Assembly (NCBI GenBank): GCA_022828595.1
Contig: JAKGHH010000001.1
Coordinates: 120,168,999 to 120,232,998 of the forward strand
Length of the DNA stretch: 64,000 nucleotides
From: Nelumbo lutea
Taxonomy: Eukaryota > Streptophyta > Magnoliopsida > Proteales > Nelumbonaceae
Direction of reading: 5' to 3'
Position numbers and translations under genes: made by a program. Positions 60,016 to 64,000 of this stretch are shown here, piece by piece (positions within the stretch are counted from its first letter, which is position 1; each line of letters opens with the position of its first letter). Under the pieces are notes generated by a model, which did no database searches, was not told the origin of the DNA, and saw only the letters and a program-made list of their open reading frames with translations.

Positions 60016-60895
60016 TGTTAGTGACTTTGAGAAATTTTCCATCGCAACATAAATAGTGTCATCCATTACGATGAGAAGTTGAGTTAAACTCTTAATAAAG
60101 TTTTAAAATGTGTTAAGTAATGAAACACATAGTGGAACTTGACATATGTGAACATAGAGGTGGTGCCGTTTCTCATGAGAGCTTGGATTTTCTCTCAGGA
60201 TTGTTCATAAAACTATGAAAGAAGCACATGGCCATAACAATGTTGATCAAAAAATTTGAAACTCTTGCAAAGACAGGACATTTTATATGTATGGGTATCT
60301 TCGAAGTGCGAGGCTGACTTTTAGTGTGAGGCTGACTGTTGGTGGTTTCAATGGTTACGATCCGGTTAGGTGTGATCAGGAGGCACTATTCAAAGTTAAC
60401 AATCATTAATTGTTAACTACCTTTTAACAATCACAATGTTTGAAATTGATGATTTCAATGGTTACGATCCGGTTAGGTGTGATCAGGAGGCACTATTCAA
60501 AGTTAACAATCATTAACTGTTAACTACCTTTTAACAGTCACAATGTTTGAAATTGATGGTTTCAATGGTTACGATCCGGTTAGGTGTGATCAGGAGGCAC
60601 TATTCAAAGTTAACAATCATTAACTGTTAACTACCTTTTAACAGTCACAATGTTTGAAATTGTGACTGTTCAAAGAGCCTTTTCTGAACCAACACCTTCA
60701 TCTTCTCCATAACTCTTCATAAACTATTTAAGGAATATGAATCAAGCAATTGAACACAAGTTTTTCGAAAATCATTTTTGTCTCTCTTAGTTGTCTCACG
60801 GAAGGTTTCTTTGGAGATTCTTCATCTTTGCTGGTTGCAGATTCTTGCCCAAGTCTCTGTTGTATGTTGGAAACAAATTTGTCTATAACCCAACA
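60016..60895 (+). repeat. Probable 3' LTR of the interrupted copia element
   Basis: If the gypsy insertion is removed, the junction reads TGTTAGTGAC. TGTTAG is a typical copia LTR start, and CCCAACA at 60889-60895 is a fitting LTR end. Inside are three 107-bp repeats (60344-60662), then a leader-like region. The partner 5' LTR is not in view, so boundaries are inferred. Confidence 0.4.
60344..60662. repeat. Three tandem copies of a 107-bp unit
   Basis: TTTCAATGGTTACGATCCGG recurs with an exact 107-bp period (AATGG at 60350, 60457 and 60564). Copies two and three are almost identical. Each holds GTTAACAATCATTAA and CTTTTAACAGTCACAATG. Repeats of this kind in a copia U3 region often act as enhancers; here that is inference. 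Confidence 0.9.
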
Positions 60896-61023
60896 ATAAA
60901 GTCAGTAAAACTAAGTGGGGGCAAATAAGGTTTTAAAGAAAGTGTCTTCAGACATGCCTTAGAGCACTTCTCCTCCAAGTTTCTGTGACCCCATTTTACC
61001 AACAAAAAGAATGCGATGTCTTA
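60896..61023. other. Spacer between copia remnant and PIF-like element
   Basis: Contains AAGTGGGGGCAAATAAGG at about 60915, polypurine-like. TTA at 61021-61023 is the left target duplication of the next element. Confidence 0.4.
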
Positions 61024-62340
61024 GGCCATGTTTGATTCACTACTCAGGGTCTCATTCTTTTAATTCTTGCTCATTCTAGGCAAGAATGAGCAACAATGAA
61101 TGGCAATAGAGTGTTTGGTTACAAAATTTTTTTCCATGGGCCACATTCTTTTTAGAAAGAAAAATCAGCCCCATAGCACCAAAATTGAGTAGCCTGCAAC
61201 ATGAAAAATAATCATGCCCCATCTTGGTCATTTTCATTCTTTGAGAAAACTCTGCCTACAAAATTGTTGTCATAGATTTCTACTTTTGTGAAAACACTTT
61301 TACAAAAGTACTTTTATGAAAATATTTTTATAGAAGTACTTTTACATGAAAACACTTTTATGAAAGTACTTTTGCTAAAACACTTTTATTAAAGTACTTT
61401 ACTAAAGCACTTTACCTACAAAATTGTTGCCATAGGTGTTTACTATTGCAAAAGCACTTTCACAAAGCACTTTTGCAAAAGTACCTTTACGAAAGCACTT
61501 TTATAAAAGTATTTTACTAAAGCACTTTTACGAAAGTATTTTTTTGAAAACACTTTTATAAAAGCACTTTTATGGAAGTACTTTTATAAAAGTACCTTTT
61601 TGAAAGCAATTATATAAAAGCACTTTTACGGAAGTACTTTTATAAAATTACTTTTTTGAAAGCACTTTTACGAAAGCACTAAAAGCACTTTTATGAAAGC
61701 ACTTTTATAAAAGCACTTTTACGAAAGTAATTTTATGAAGGTACTTTTATATAATCACTTTTACGAAAGTAATTTTATGAAAGTACTTTTATATAATCAC
61801 TTTTACAAAAGTAATTTTATAAAGGCACTTTTACGAAAATTCTTTTATAAAAGCACCTATGAAAACACTTATAAAAGTACTTTTATGAAAACACTTATAA
61901 AAGCACTTTATGAAAACACTTTTATGGACGTATTTTTTCGAAAGCACTTTTACGGAATTACTTTTATAAAAGCTCTTTTACGAAATTACTTTTATAAAAG
62001 AACTTTTATGAAAGTACTTTTATAAAGCACTTTTATGAAAGTACTTTTATAAAGCACTTTTACGAAAGTACTTTGACAAAACATCTATGCCAACTGGTAA
62101 ACATTGACTGTTGGAGACCTAGGCTAGCAGTTTATGAATACCAGCTCAAATTTTTTTGAAGAATGAAGATGAACAACATAGGACACTTGGCAATCTGAAA
62201 AGAATTCATTTTTAGAAAAAAAAGTATTTGATTCATAGCAATATTTTCTCATTCTACCTATTTTTTCCCATTCTTATCCATTTCAAAATTTTATTTTAGG
62301 TAAGAATAAAAAATAAATAAAAATTAAACCAAACATAACC
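61024..62340. mobile_element. PIF/Harbinger-like non-autonomous element filled by a minisatellite
   Basis: Ends GGCCATGTTTGATT and AACCAAACATAACC are inverted (11 of 14 match), with TTA on both sides (61021-61023, 62341-62343), the target size of PIF/Harbinger elements. Subterminal CTCATTCTT-type text occurs on both sides. The inside is not a transposase but an array of palindromic ACTTTTATAAAAGT-like units. Open frames across it translate the repeat. Confidence 0.65.
61257..62100. repeat. Palindromic minisatellite, about 11/22-bp unit
   Basis: Dozens of variants of ACTTTTATAAAAGTACTTTT and GAAAGCACTTTTACGAAAGT. Both ACTTTTATAAAAGT and AAAGTACTTT are perfect palindromes. CTACAAAATTGTTG(T/C)CATAG opens two blocks, at 61258 and 61408, and its inverse (AAAACATCTATGCCAAC, about 62078-62094) closes the array. 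The whole is therefore one large imperfect inverted repeat. Confidence 0.9.
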
Positions 62341-62343
62341 TTA

Positions 62344-63756
62344 ATTTCCCCTTCTATTTCCTTTCCAATTACGCAAGTGTATGGTAGGGACTACTCTTCC
62401 TCCACGTTATTATATATTCTCTACAATGGAACGTCTCAGTTGGATCGGATCCACAGAGACAACATCAGGGTCAAACAAAAGCCGAATGAGTCAAACCAGT
62501 TCAATCAGATGAGTTCCATCCGTCTGATTTGCGTATTTCTCACAAAGCTTTCATCAAACGGAACTTTTCTTATTATAATGCAATTAAATACAATAAAAAT
62601 AACTTTTTAATCTTCTATATCTCATAATTTGTAGCTCAGGCTGAAATGTAAAAGCGTTTTCAAGGCACCAATTATTGAAGGACCTCTGCTCATTGATAAA
62701 AAGAAGAAATAAATTAGTATATAAATATTTCCCTTTTGCTTCTTCTGCAATTACTACATTGCACCATTACTTGTTGAAGCTGTTGCGAATATTCTGCACA
62801 GACCAAAACCAAGGAATATACCTGAAAAAGAAAGCAGGGTTGACATTTACCTTAGTTTATATTATTTTGGTTTGCAAGCTGTTTGTGAATTCAATGACGG
62901 AATTCATCATTAGGTTTCCCGTCTAAAGCTGTAATACATTCTCTTCTCCCTGAATCCAAAGTTTTAAGTGTCTGATGATTAGAATGGAATGGACTGATTT
63001 GGTAAGTAGTGGATGTGATTAAATGGTTACAACCTCAAAATTTTGGGTATGATTAATTGGTTTGAACAAGCCAAATTAAAGCATTCTTGATACATAAATC
63101 TATATGGAGAGGGGAAAATTGATTAATGAGATATTAGGTTTTATTTTTGAAGATATTTGTATTTTTTTTTAAATTTATTTTGGTATTAATTAATATTCTT
63201 CTTCTGGGTGGATAAGCAATTTATTTATGGGAAAAATTGACAATACTTAAATGTGACAAAATTACCCCTTTTAATAATGGTTTTTATGATAAAAGGGTCA
63301 TTATCTTATTTGCCTAACCGTTCACTGAACAATCACAATACCATCCATAAACCTTGTACTAAAGTTTAAAATCAATTACCAAATGTATTTACTTACGCAA
63401 ATCATTTTATTATGGCCTCTTTGTTTTGCTTGGGTTGCAAAGCTTAAGCTGTCATTTCTTTTATGCTTTCCTTCGTAAAAAAGGTTTAGTGCATTATAAA
63501 AACGTTTATGAACATTCAAAGGCTGGCTTTAGTAGAACAGCAAGCATCTCCCAACTCCAAATTAAGCAATTAATAATACAGCATTGCCTGAAGCTTTCAT
63601 TATTTCTTTATTTTTCCTTCTTTCTTGGAACCAAAGTTAAATCAACTCATTGAATAAATTGTCTGATAAGATATACAGCAAGGAACCCATAGAAACGGAA
63701 TATCTCAATAACAATCTTCATTAAGCTTTGGTCTGGTTCAATTCGAAGTGTGGACA
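62344..63756. other. Upstream region of the second lipase gene
   Basis: No gene recognised. 63180-63310 carries text shared with 12360-12510 (AAAATTACCCCTTTTAATAA and GTCATTATCTTATTTGCCTA), another dispersed PIF-like fragment. The last few hundred bases should include the promoter; the 30 bases before the ATG weakly resemble those of the first lipase copy (TTTGGTCTGGTTCAATTCGA). Confidence 0.4.
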
Positions 63757-64000
63757 ATGGTTGATAGCTTAGCTACACGATGGAGGGAGCTTAATGGCGA
63801 GGACAACTGGAAGAACCTCTTGGACCCTCTTGACATTGACCTGCGGCGAGTCATCATTCACTACGGCGAAAGGGCTCAGGCCACCTATGACACCTTCAAC
63901 AGTGAGAATGCCTCCATGTTCGCCGGAAGTAGCCGGTATTCAAAGGCCAACTTCTTCTCAGGGCTGTTTCTGGAAAAGGGAAATCCATACAAATACAATG
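63757..64000 (+). CDS. Phospholipase A1, class II, second tandem copy (5' part)
   Basis: The ATG at 63757 opens MVDSLATRWRELNGEDNWKN, followed by [38 protein letters not shown] and NPYKYN at the window edge, 81 codons in an uninterrupted frame. It is closely similar to the first 80 residues of the gene at 49886 (about three quarters identical by eye), in the same orientation. The GxSxG elbow and intron lie beyond the window. Same predicted role as its neighbour: cytosolic sn-1 acyl hydrolase. Whether the rest is intact cannot be seen. Confidence 0.88.
   Translation, partial: MVDSLATRWRELNGEDNWKNLLDPLDIDLRRVIIHYGERAQATYDTFNSENASMFAGSSRYSKANFFSGLFLEKGNPYKYN

Noticed and set aside
60344..60662. 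CRISPR-like or gene-family repeats
   Set aside because: Three adjacent 107-bp units without spacers; better explained as promoter repeats of a retroelement.
61735..62025. 96-codon open frame of KVLLYNHFYESNF-like repeats
   Set aside because: It is a translation of the palindromic minisatellite; its length follows from repeat phase, not selection.
61257..62100. CRISPR-like array
   Set aside because: Units are contiguous variants without unique spacers, and the setting is a plant nuclear genome.

Overview
This looks like an intergenic, transposon-rich piece of a flowering-plant nuclear genome. It is very AT-rich, has long gene-free stretches, contains plant-type LTR retrotransposons, Helitron-like, hAT, Mutator-like and PIF/Harbinger-like elements and a SINE, and has one gap of 100 N (47776-47875). 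The host genes I can recognise are plant genes: a class II (DAD1-like) phospholipase A1, an oligopeptide transporter (OPT) first exon and a decayed CorA-like magnesium transporter. I cannot name the species.

Layout. 1-140: end of a relative of the LTR element found later at 33874-37441. 550-6900: AT-rich sequence with degenerate repeats and no gene. 7066-7584 (minus): first coding exon of an OPT-family transporter, with nothing following it in the window. 7986-8600: 3' end of a decayed LINE-like RNase H gene. 8766-19400: small inverted-repeat elements (8766-9199, 9242-9649, 11053-11250, 11261-11370, 12240-12553), a 351-bp tandem array (14400-15300) and LTR-like remnants. 20702-33870: a mosaic of one AT-rich Helitron-like family carrying an internal module of about 260 bp, with nested insertions. 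These are a 614-bp hAT-like element, a second Helitron copy, a solo LTR, a Mutator-like element with 9-bp target duplication, and a long foldback element. 33874-37441: complete LTR element with no protein. 39352-40311: retroposed sequence with 14-bp target duplication. 40600-44260: decayed element with a 'putative gypsy type transposon' gene. 44850-46280: CorA-like pseudogene. 47238-47340: SINE. 49886-51492: intact two-exon phospholipase A1 gene. 52700-60895: Ty1/copia remnant, split by a full-length Ty3/gypsy insertion (54349-60012, minus). 61024-62340: PIF/Harbinger-like element that is mostly a palindromic minisatellite. 63757-64000: 5' end of a second phospholipase A1 gene.

Genes together. 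The only intact host locus wholly inside is the phospholipase A1 gene. A second copy in the same orientation begins 12.3 kb downstream, so this is a tandem lipase pair pushed apart by transposons. No operon-like, CRISPR or defence system is present. I found no convincing new protein system. The unusual content is the nested repeat architecture, much of it supported by target-site duplications readable directly in the sequence.
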